From the NCBI GenBank assembly GCA_027348355.1, contig DAIEPN010000188.1, positions 1 to 11,248 of the forward strand: 11,248 nt of DNA, read 5' to 3'. Shown here in pieces: positions 1 through 6,027 of the stretch. Positions within the stretch are counted from its first letter, which is position 1; the number at the start of each line of letters is the position of its first letter. The notes beneath the pieces are model-generated. The model was not told where the DNA came from, searched no databases, and worked only from the letters and a program-made list of their open reading frames with translations. This stretch comes from Chlamydiota bacterium. Lineage in GTDB: Bacteria; Chlamydiota; Chlamydiia; Chlamydiales; Rhabdochlamydiaceae. The translations under genes and the position numbers were made by a program.

Positions 1-169
1 TCATTCCAATGATATTGAAAAGAGAAATAGGGGTACCTGAAACAAACGCTTGGAACCAGAGACTAATAAACCGTCCCATTACCAAGATTAAAACGATTGC
101 GATAATCGCTAAGAGTAAAAGCAGAAAATACCCACCAGCTGCTGTGTCAATTTCTCCGAATATAATCAT
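1..169 (-). CDS. floA: Flotillin-like protein FloA, N-terminus only (cut by window edge)
   Basis: Only the first 56 codons are inside the window. They read MIIFGEIDTA, then a long hydrophobic segment (about residues 12-31), then a segment ending VSGTPISLFNIIGM. That pattern resembles the N-terminus of FloA (YqfA): a membrane hairpin followed by a 'xxGVxISLFxLIGM'-type stretch. FloA proteins form membrane microdomain scaffolds and are classically encoded beside a long NfeD, as here. The ATG at 169-167 was chosen because AAGGA lies about 10 bp upstream and the gap to the preceding nfeD stop is 16 bp, so the gene is very probably co-transcribed with both nfeD genes. The SPFH domain and coiled coil lie outside the window, so the assignment rests on the N-terminus and the gene neighbourhood. 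Confidence 0.8.
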   Translation of the reverse strand, partial: MIIFGEIDTAAGGYFLLLLLAIIAIVLILVMGRFISLWFQAFVSGTPISLFNIIGM

Positions 170-185
170 GATTCATTTTCCTTCA

Positions 186-650
186 TTAGAGCGGTTTAAC
201 GATGAGATGAGATCCCTGTCCACCAATGACTTTGACCTCAGTTCCTTTTTCTATAAATCCTGTTTCTGCCATAGCTTGTTCTTGCATTCCTTCGATGAAA
301 ATAGATCCGGAAGGTTTTAGATTGGATGCGCATATCCCCGTTTTTCCAACCAGTTCTTGGTTAAAGGAAGTAGCTATATATCCTTCTTGGTCTTCATCGG
401 AATATAAACTGTTATATTTAGCAGAAGATCGAATATGCCATAGGGCAAGCCTGCAGACTGCAATCGCAATACATATGATCACAAATAGATAACTTAAGCT
501 ATATTTCAAATTTACTGTTAGGAATGCAAACCAAACAACACTAGTAATGAGAAAAAAACTACCAATGAAAGCGGCTACTCCTCCCGGAACAAAAAATTCC
601 AGGTAAATAAGAAGTAGACCAATGATTGCCAAAGTAATGATCATAAACAT
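186..650 (-). CDS. Short NfeD-family membrane protein (OB-fold domain)
   Basis: A 154-residue protein without a protease domain. Residues about 3-40 form a hydrophobic hairpin with the motif LEFFVPGG, and residues about 48-72 form another membrane segment. The soluble C-terminal part (about 95-154) has the NfeD OB-fold signature: LVGKTGICASNLKPSG, then IFIEG, then TGFIEKGTEVKVI. Short NfeD proteins are thought to partner flotillin-like proteins such as FloA, which is the next gene. The start at 650 is supported by GAGGA about 9 bp upstream, inside the end of the preceding gene. A second ATG two codons later is possible. The gap to the upstream long NfeD is only 5 bp, so the genes are almost certainly translated from one transcript. 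Its sequence parallels the C-terminal half of that neighbour, suggesting a partial duplication. Confidence 0.85.
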   Translation of the reverse strand: MFMIITLAIIGLLLIYLEFFVPGGVAAFIGSFFLITSVVWFAFLTVNLKYSLSYLFVIICIAIAVCRLALWHIRSSAKYNSLYSDEDQEGYIATSFNQELVGKTGICASNLKPSGSIFIEGMQEQAMAETGFIEKGTEVKVIGGQGSHLIVKPL

Positions 651-655
651 AACAA

Positions 656-2266
656 TTATTCCTCAAAAGCTCTTACAACAATTTTATTTCCTTCAATTCT
701 ATATATAAAGATAGGAGTATTGCCATCAATGAAGCCTCCTTCTGAAAAGGCATCATATATCTTTCCTTCGATCTCAATTTTTCCAGAGGGTCTCATCGTC
801 GATACTGTCATTCCCCTAGCGTGGATGTTCGGAAGATCTTCCTTTGTTCTTCCAGCCACATATCCTAAAGAAGCTTCTTGCTCTCCGGAAGAAATTAGAC
901 GTTTATAAAAAAATTTGCGTTTGGCTAAAAACCTACCTAAAAAAGAGATTGCTATCACAGAAAGAACAATCGCCCCACAAAACCAAGCAAGCCTTTTTAA
1001 GATCTCATTCATAGCGAAGTTTACCTGCTCAGAAAAGAAATGTCCATTTGTAAAATGCATATTTTCTACATGTGGAAGCATAAGTAAAAAGAGTCCAACA
1101 ATTGTAAGGAGGAAGCCCAAAATCCCTGCAATTCCAAACGTTGGCAAAACAAAAAACTCTAAAATAAGTAAAAGAAGCCCTGTGCAAAAAATAATGATCT
1201 CGATCCAATTCACGGCTTTGATCGCAAAGCTGGAGAGTAAAATGAAAGCAAGACTGGTAATAGCAAGACCTCCACCGAGTCCAAAACCAGGTGAGCTCAT
1301 TTCAAGATAGATCCCTATAATCAAACCAAAAACAAGAAAGGATGCTATAGCAGGATGAGAGAGGAATGAGAAAAAACCAACTCGCCAGTCATGATATGAC
1401 ACAAAGACAACATTCGGTATTTTTGCTAAACTTGGATCATGAAATGCCAACTCTTTGTCAGCCGGCCATGTATCCTTAGCCTCTTCCTTTTTTGATATAG
1501 AGGGTATCGGCTGGTGCTCCACATAAAAATCAGCCACTCCCAAATCTTGTAGCTGCACTGCATCTAAAGTGAGCAACTTTCCTTTTCTTGTAATAAAGAC
1601 GTCGGAACTTTTTGCTTTTTCCTCATCATCTAGTTGTATAATTTTTCCGCCCCGCAAAACTAAAATCATATCTTTGTCCACCATAGCCTCTGCAAGAAGT
1701 GGGTCCCTACCGTAAAATCTCGCAATATTCGCAAATTCAGCACGAAGTGCAGAATTGACTTTTTCGGATGCGGACTCCATCTCCCCACCTGCTTTCATAA
1801 GAACAGGCTCAGCAGCTCCCATAATTGAGGTATTTGTAGCCCCGATAAAACGACATGAATAGGCGAGCATAGCCCCTGCAGATACTGCCCAATTGTCGAT
1901 AAAAGCAATGACCGGGATATGGTCTTCTGTATCGATCTTCTGTAAAAGGTCTACAATCTGCATAGCAGAAAAGACTTCCCCTCCAGGTGTATCCAAATCT
2001 AAAAAAATAGAACAAACCTTCATCTTTTTATAATGCTCTAAAGAGAGCTTCACATCGATAAAGGTAGATTGATCTATAGCCCTGTCCTTAGGAATATGTA
2101 TGTATCCAATGTAATTAGGACCCTCTGTAGAAAAGGAAAGAGACTGTTTTAGTTTTTCATCAAAAGTGGAAGGAGAAATTTGTAAAGACAATTGGGCAAA
2201 AAGATTTACCGAAGAAAATCCAAGTAAAGTCAAAAGAAAAATAAGAGAAAAAAGCAATTTTCGCAT
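656..2266 (-). CDS. Long NfeD: membrane-bound ClpP-class serine protease (NfeD1b type)
   Basis: 536 residues. Residues 1-24 are a signal peptide or N-terminal anchor (MRKLLFSLIFLLTLLG...LFAQ). A ClpP/SppA-like protease domain spans about 50-255. It has the oxyanion motif LDLDTPGGEV (89-98), the probable nucleophile Ser129 in WAVSAGAM, and the probable general base Lys169 in SEKVNSAL, followed by ARFYGRDP as in NfeD proteases such as PH1510. This gives a Ser-Lys dyad. About four membrane segments follow between residues 305 and 400, including LEFFVLP, then another at about 425-445. An NfeD OB-fold (about 468-536) with MRPSG and GGFIDGNTPIF ends the protein. These enzymes cut hydrophobic membrane-associated proteins near flotillin or stomatin partners, and FloA lies two genes downstream. 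No clear Shine-Dalgarno precedes the ATG. An extended -10 promoter lies just upstream. Nothing is missing relative to the family. Confidence 0.9.
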   Translation of the reverse strand: MRKLLFSLIFLLTLLGFSSVNLFAQLSLQISPSTFDEKLKQSLSFSTEGPNYIGYIHIPKDRAIDQSTFIDVKLSLEHYKKMKVCSIFLDLDTPGGEVFSAMQIVDLLQKIDTEDHIPVIAFIDNWAVSAGAMLAYSCRFIGATNTSIMGAAEPVLMKAGGEMESASEKVNSALRAEFANIARFYGRDPLLAEAMVDKDMILVLRGGKIIQLDDEEKAKSSDVFITRKGKLLTLDAVQLQDLGVADFYVEHQPIPSISKKEEAKDTWPADKELAFHDPSLAKIPNVVFVSYHDWRVGFFSFLSHPAIASFLVFGLIIGIYLEMSSPGFGLGGGLAITSLAFILLSSFAIKAVNWIEIIIFCTGLLLLILEFFVLPTFGIAGILGFLLTIVGLFLLMLPHVENMHFTNGHFFSEQVNFAMNEILKRLAWFCGAIVLSVIAISFLGRFLAKRKFFYKRLISSGEQEASLGYVAGRTKEDLPNIHARGMTVSTMRPSGKIEIEGKIYDAFSEGGFIDGNTPIFIYRIEGNKIVVRAFEE

Positions 2267-2268
2267 AA

Positions 2269-2319
2269 AAGTTCAACTGTTTATTCTTCTTATACCAGAA
2301 AGAGAAATTAGTTGAACTT
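2269..2319. repeat. Inverted repeat AAGTTCAACT / AGTTGAACTT around the nfeD promoter
   Basis: Two perfectly complementary 10-bp arms (2269-2278 and 2310-2319) are separated by 31 bp, in the 66-bp gap between the hypothetical gene and the long nfeD. On the minus strand the distal arm is followed by TTTT directly before the nfeD ATG. The arms also flank the extended -10 box. The element could be a terminator or attenuator hairpin for the upstream gene, or a pair of operator half-sites. The long loop and very short T run make a strong intrinsic terminator unlikely. Confidence 0.4.
2289..2316 (-). promoter_or_regulatory. Putative extended -10 promoter of the nfeD-nfeD-floA operon
   Basis: On the minus strand TATAAG (2294-2289) is preceded by TGG, giving an extended -10 element (TGnTATAAG, one mismatch in the hexamer). 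The best upstream hexamer at suitable distance is TTCAAC (2316-2311, 16-bp spacer), a poor -35, as expected for extended -10 promoters. Transcription would begin near 2282, leaving a leader of about 15 nt before the ATG at 2266. The inverted repeat at 2269-2319 overlaps it. Confidence 0.4.
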
Positions 2320-2332
2320 CTTTTAAAGTATT

Positions 2333-2767
2333 CTATTCTCTAAAAGTTCCATTTGATTTTAAGCCGATCAGCGCAAGTAATCCAAAAGAATGCAACGCAA
2401 TTCCTCGAATAGAAGCTGGATTTTTCAAATATTTTGCTTCCAATAAACTTGAAACAGTCTGAACCATAAGAATACGAACTAAATTTCTTGGTACATTTGC
2501 AGAAGCTGGAGTAGTATTGGGAATATAATTAACTGGGAACAATTTTTTAAAAGCGGGCTTCAGAAGCGAATCAAGCAAAGAAATTCCACCTGAAACAGCT
2601 CCTGCTAAAACTATCGACTTTATTTCCACCTGTAGTTTCTTTCCCGACCATAAAGTTATAACGGCTTCTTTCAAGAATCTCACCCCAAAAGATTGCACAG
2701 CATCCATCATCATACCTTTTGGAAGTTCCCTATAATAGTCTCCACATGCTTTTCCAATCCCGGCCAT
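2333..2767 (-). CDS. Hypothetical protein, 144 residues, possible membrane association
   Basis: I do not recognise this family. The product is basic and moderately hydrophobic. A glycine-containing hydrophobic stretch at about 47-66 (VEIKSIVLAGAVSGGISLL) and another at about 120-136 (IRGIALHSFGLLALIGL) could be membrane helices, joined by a proline/asparagine-rich linker (about 78-94, FPVNYIPNTTPASANVP). There is no signal peptide, no Cys or His metal motif and no enzyme motif that I can see. A good promoter at 2807-2835 and its same-strand position upstream of the nfeD genes support it as real. The Shine-Dalgarno is weak (GTGGAT), and ATG codons at residues 19-21 are alternative starts. It may be lineage-restricted, with a function in the envelope only by context. 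Confidence 0.6.
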   Translation of the reverse strand: MAGIGKACGDYYRELPKGMMMDAVQSFGVRFLKEAVITLWSGKKLQVEIKSIVLAGAVSGGISLLDSLLKPAFKKLFPVNYIPNTTPASANVPRNLVRILMVQTVSSLLEAKYLKNPASIRGIALHSFGLLALIGLKSNGTFRE

Positions 2768-2806
2768 TTTATATCCACAGTTTATAAATCAATAAAAAAT
2801 CACAGC

Positions 2807-2835
2807 ATTTTAACGTGCGAATCCAATGTTTTCAA
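2807..2835 (-). promoter_or_regulatory. Sigma70-type promoter of the 144-residue hypothetical gene
   Basis: On the minus strand TTGAAA (2835-2830) and TAAAAT (2812-2807) are separated by exactly 17 bp. Each hexamer has one mismatch to the consensus. Transcription would start near 2800, giving a leader of about 33 nt before the ATG at 2767. This is one of the two best promoter matches I found in the window. Confidence 0.55.
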
Positions 2836-2905
2836 GTTTATTCATTGTCAATTGCAAAGACGGTAAATTATTAAGGATCAATCAAGATCTCTAAATACAA
2901 AGAAT

Positions 2906-4192
2906 TTATATCGACTTGATAAATTCCAAAGCATGATCTCTCGTTTTTTCAATATTTTCCTTTGTGTGGGCATCAGACACAAAGCACACCTCGTAAGGAG
3001 AAGGAGAAAAATACACGCCTTTGCCTAAAAGGTGGAGGAAAAACTCTCGAAAAAGATCCTTGTCCAAAGAAAATAGATCTTCTTGACAAGTTACTTTCTC
3101 GCATCCAAAAAAGAGGGTAAACATCGATCCTTGATCTTGTATACATGCTTTTATCCCCTTTTCAGCTAAGGCCTCTCTGAGCGGATCTAAAAGCAAATGA
3201 GTCTTCTCGCGTAATTTTTTATAAAAATCTTTGGCTTCTAATTGAATCAGAGCATGGAGCCCTGCCATCATAGCAACTGGATTACCAGAGAGCGTGCCCG
3301 CTTGAAATACATTGCCTGTTGGAGCCAAATGGTCCATAATCACTTTCTTTCCTCCAAATGCAGCTGCAGGAAATCCTCCTCCGATAATTTTTCCAAGAGT
3401 TGTAAGATCGGGGTCAATCCCGTAAAGCGCTTGCGCTCCGCCTAGCCCTACACGAAATCCGGTGATCACCTCATCCAAAATGAGAAGGGCCCCTATCTTG
3501 GTTGTTTCTTCTCTAAGAACTTGTAAGAACTCTTTAGTAGCAGGAACAAGGCCCATATTTCCGGCGATCGGCTCAATAACCACTGCAGCTACATCTTCAA
3601 GAGATCTTATTGCTTAGTAAAAAGCCTGAATGTCGTTAAATGGGAGAGAGATCGTGTGTTTGACAACTTCTTCAGGAATACCAAGAGTCGAAGGTTTTTG
3701 CATAAGCTCTGTAGCAGCGGAACCTGCTTGTACAAGTAAGCTATCTATATGGCCATGGTAATTCCCATTAAACTTGATGATCTGGGATCTTCCCGTATAT
3801 CCTCTGGCTAAACGGATCGCACTCATCACAGCTTCTGTTCCGGAAGAGACAAAACGAAGTTTTTCTATAGAAGGCATAAAAGAAATAATTTTAGCCGCCA
3901 AATCCCTTTCTACGGAAGTTGCAATCCCAAAACTCGAGCCTTGCATAACTTGCTCAATCACCGGAGTGGTGATACAAGATGGAGCATGCCCTAGGATAAG
4001 AGATCCCCAGCTACCACAATAGTCAATATAGGAGTGACCATCTTCATCATAGATCACATCTTCTTTGCCTGATTTGACAACCAAAGGACTTACACCCATT
4101 CCTTTCCATGCCCTTGCTGGAGAATTCACTCCACCAGGAATGAAATTACAAGAATCGAGGAAGATTTCTAGACTTTTCTTTCTTTCTTTCAT
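2906..4192 (-). pseudogene. hemL: Glutamate-1-semialdehyde 2,1-aminomutase (HemL) with one in-frame stop
   Basis: HemL is a PLP enzyme that converts glutamate-1-semialdehyde to 5-aminolevulinate in the C5 haem pathway. The reading frame covers 428 codons, matching the usual length of about 430. Family motifs are present along its length: IPGGVNSPARAW (18-29), the PLP-phosphate region SSGTEAVMSAIRLAR (116-130), FNGNYHGHID (141-150), LDEVITGFRV with Asp240, and the catalytic lysine Lys268 in TTLGKIIGGG. Codon 193 is TAA (minus 3616-3614), between NDIQAFY and AIRSLEDV. The frame on both sides is the same, so this is a single substitution rather than an indel. GTG at 3583 could restart translation, but that would split the PLP fold. 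The ATG at 4192 has GAGG 8 bp upstream. Either the gene is freshly inactivated, or the stop is read through, or the base is wrong. Confidence 0.88.
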
Positions 4193-4220
4193 AAAAACCT
4201 CATAGAGAATATCATTTCAT

Positions 4221-4249
4221 ATCTTACCAATTCAGATCACATGTGACAG
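4221..4249 (-). promoter_or_regulatory. Possible hemL promoter with overlapping palindrome
   Basis: On the minus strand CTGTCA (4249-4244) and TAAGAT (4226-4221) have a 17-bp spacer, each matching four of six consensus bases. The predicted start near 4214 would leave a leader of about 22 nt. The match is modest and the call tentative. Confidence 0.3.
4237..4246. promoter_or_regulatory. Perfect palindrome TCACATGTGA in the hemL/tamA divergent gap
   Basis: A perfect 10-bp palindrome lies in the 57-bp gap between hemL (minus) and the inferred ATG of tamA (plus at 4250). It overlaps the candidate -35 element of hemL and sits four bases before the tamA ATG. A dimeric regulator could bind here and affect both genes. 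The site is too short for this to be more than a suggestion. Confidence 0.3.
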
Positions 4250-4296
4250 ATGAATAGGCTTTTTTTTTTGCACTTCTTCTTTTTTTCAACTCATCA
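4250..4296 (+). other. Out-of-frame signal-peptide coding segment of tamA
   Basis: ATG at 4250 followed by AAT AGG CTT encodes MNRL. Past the T run, the tamA frame reads FFFALLLFFNSSLEA, then KI. Joined with one extra T, the two pieces give MNRLFFFALLLFFNSSLEA: a basic N-region, a hydrophobic core and a plausible signal peptidase site after LEA. In the sequence as given they differ by one base in frame, and the tamA frame upstream has a TAG stop at 4255-4257 and no ATG or GTG. No strong Shine-Dalgarno precedes 4250. Confidence 0.7.
4260..4269 (+). repeat. Homopolymer run of ten T at the start of tamA
   Basis: Ten consecutive T (C before, G after) lie inside the signal-peptide coding region. 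Eleven T, or eight, would place ATG 4250 in frame with the tamA body. Runs of this length are prone to replication slippage, RNA polymerase slippage and sequencing error. Confidence 0.9.
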
Positions 4297-6015
4297 TTGG
4301 AAGCGAAAATTTCTTACCATGTCGAGTATCAAGGAATTGAAGACACAGCTCTTCTAAAAACCTTAAAATCTGTTTCCCAGCTTACTAACTTAAAAAAACA
4401 TCAACCTGCTTCTATCCAAGCTTTAGAATATAGAGCAGATGCCGATATCCCCGAAATGCTAAAGGTTCTCCGGGCTCATGGATACTATGAAGCTAAAATC
4501 GAAGTCTCACTTCAGGATTTTTCCTCTCAAATTTATGTTATCGTAGCCATTCAGACTGGACCACTATATAAAATCAAAGATTTTAGAATCAACTTCTACA
4601 GCCCTCCTAAAAAGGATTCTATTCTTTGGGAAAAATTGGATCTAGAAAATCTTGGAATTACTCTTAATGAGCCCGCTCTTACGACAACGATTTTAGAAGC
4701 AGAGCAAGAAACAAGTAAGATTCTAGGTCAATCTGGATATCCTCTTGCTAAAATCATATCTCGTGATGTTCGAGTGGATGGGAAAGAAAAAGGTGTATTT
4801 GTAACTTTACAAATTGAAACGGGGCCAATCTGCTATTTTGGAGAGTTCTCCATCACAGGGCTTGATTCTGTCAAACCTCTCTTTATTCAGCAAACAATCC
4901 CCTGGAAAGAAGGAGACCTATATGATTCAAAGCTCGTAGAAACAACAGCGGAAACGATGTTAAGAAGCGGTTTATTTGGAGCTGCGTTCATCAAACCTGG
5001 CAGTGCTCCGACTGATCATAATTTACTGCCTATAGAAATTGATGTAACAGAAACAAAACATAAAAGTGTAAATATAGGAGCCAGCTACCAAACCTATTGG
5101 GGACCAGGTATAACCTTTGGATGGGAAAATCGCAATGTTTCTGGCATGGGAAGAAAGCTTTCTTTGCAAGGAGATGTAACCAAACGAAGTATTGCGGGTG
5201 TTGCTACTTATCTGTATCCTAATTTTTTGCGAATTGGACAAGATCATCTATGGAAGGCGGAAGCGCTTCACGAATCCATTATCCCCTATAATCAAAGCGA
5301 CTATAGTATTATGAGTCGCTTTGATCGAAGAATAAGCCATAAAATGAGCGGTTCTTTGGGAGGTAAATTAGAAAGAATGATCGTCACGGATAGCGTACAA
5401 GATGGAAAATTTGTACTCTTTGGACTTCCCGCTTATCTAAGATGGAGCTCCGCCAACAATCTGTTAAATCCAACAAAAGGTAATACAGTAGAATACCGCA
5501 TTACTCCGACACTAAACTTCACAGAAAAAAAACACGAATTTCTATATCAAGAGGTCTCTCACAGTTTCTATAAATCTTTTGATAAAAGAAAAATTCTCGT
5601 CTTCGCGCAAAAGATTAGAATCTGTAGTATCTTAAGTAGAGACTACGAAGATGTACCTATGCCTAACCGTTTTTTTGGAGGATCGGAAGACGATTTACGC
5701 GGCTACCGCTATTTTACAGTGAGTCCATTAATCCATGGTAAGCCCGCAGGGGGAAGATCTGCTATTTACTATACATTTGAGCCAAGGCTTAGGGTTTCTA
5801 AAAGTTTTGGACTTGTCCCCTTTTATGATTTAGGAAATGTGTATAAATCCGTTCTACCTCAGTTCTCGGGAAAATGGTTTAGTTCGGTCGGTTTTGGAGT
5901 CCGTTATTTCTCTTTTATGGGACCTATACGCGCTGACCTAGGTTTTCCCCTTTATCGAAGAAAAGGTCTCGATCCAAAATGTCGTTTCTTAGTAAGTATT
6001 GGTCAATCTTTTTAA
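4297..6015 (+). CDS. tamA: TamA-like Omp85 outer-membrane protein (BamA superfamily)
   Basis: 572 residues from the in-frame TTG at 4297. Three POTRA-like domains are visible at about 5-90, 91-175 and 178-253, with typical GYYEAKIEV (62-70) and GYPLAKII (147-154) strands. The barrel follows from about 255. It has the Omp85 loop motif GGSEDDLRGY (461-470, with the conserved RGY), the GPIRADLGFPL strand (542-552) and a C-terminal Phe typical of outer-membrane barrels. Three POTRAs, length near that of E. coli TamA (577) and a tamB-like gene 12 bp downstream favour TamA over BamA. The TTG start has no signal peptide, so the product could not reach the outer membrane. The true start is almost certainly the ATG at 4250, one base out of frame across a T10 run. 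Gene identity is firm; start and expression state are not. Confidence 0.88.
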   Translation: MEAKISYHVEYQGIEDTALLKTLKSVSQLTNLKKHQPASIQALEYRADADIPEMLKVLRAHGYYEAKIEVSLQDFSSQIYVIVAIQTGPLYKIKDFRINFYSPPKKDSILWEKLDLENLGITLNEPALTTTILEAEQETSKILGQSGYPLAKIISRDVRVDGKEKGVFVTLQIETGPICYFGEFSITGLDSVKPLFIQQTIPWKEGDLYDSKLVETTAETMLRSGLFGAAFIKPGSAPTDHNLLPIEIDVTETKHKSVNIGASYQTYWGPGITFGWENRNVSGMGRKLSLQGDVTKRSIAGVATYLYPNFLRIGQDHLWKAEALHESIIPYNQSDYSIMSRFDRRISHKMSGSLGGKLERMIVTDSVQDGKFVLFGLPAYLRWSSANNLLNPTKGNTVEYRITPTLNFTEKKHEFLYQEVSHSFYKSFDKRKILVFAQKIRICSILSRDYEDVPMPNRFFGGSEDDLRGYRYFTVSPLIHGKPAGGRSAIYYTFEPRLRVSKSFGLVPFYDLGNVYKSVLPQFSGKWFSSVGFGVRYFSFMGPIRADLGFPLYRRKGLDPKCRFLVSIGQSF

Positions 6016-6027
6016 TTAGTAAAGACT

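Noticed and set aside
9..320. Plus-strand open frame of 103 residues over the left edge
   Set aside because: It is antisense to the floA start and the end of the short NfeD, both with clear family motifs, and its own translation has no recognisable features.
915..1310. Plus-strand open frame of 131 residues
   Set aside because: Antisense to the membrane region of the long NfeD; its Lys/Pro/Ser-rich composition is what reversed hydrophobic codons give.
1809..2015. Minus-strand open frame of 68 residues in another frame
   Set aside because: It lies wholly inside the protease domain of the long NfeD, whose catalytic motifs are in the other frame.
2846..2851. Perfect TTGACA on the minus strand as a second -35 upstream of the hypothetical gene
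   Set aside because: At 16-18 bp downstream there is no acceptable -10 hexamer (CATTGG region). The TTGAAA/TAAAAT pair nearby is much better.
2768..2905. Intrinsic terminator after hemL
   Set aside because: No GC-rich stem followed by a T run was found on the minus strand; only 4-bp pairings such as GATC were seen.
2906..3583. Downstream half of hemL as a separate gene from GTG 3583
   Set aside because: The frame continues exactly from the upstream half through one stop codon, the Shine-Dalgarno is poor, and the fragment would lack half of the PLP-binding fold.
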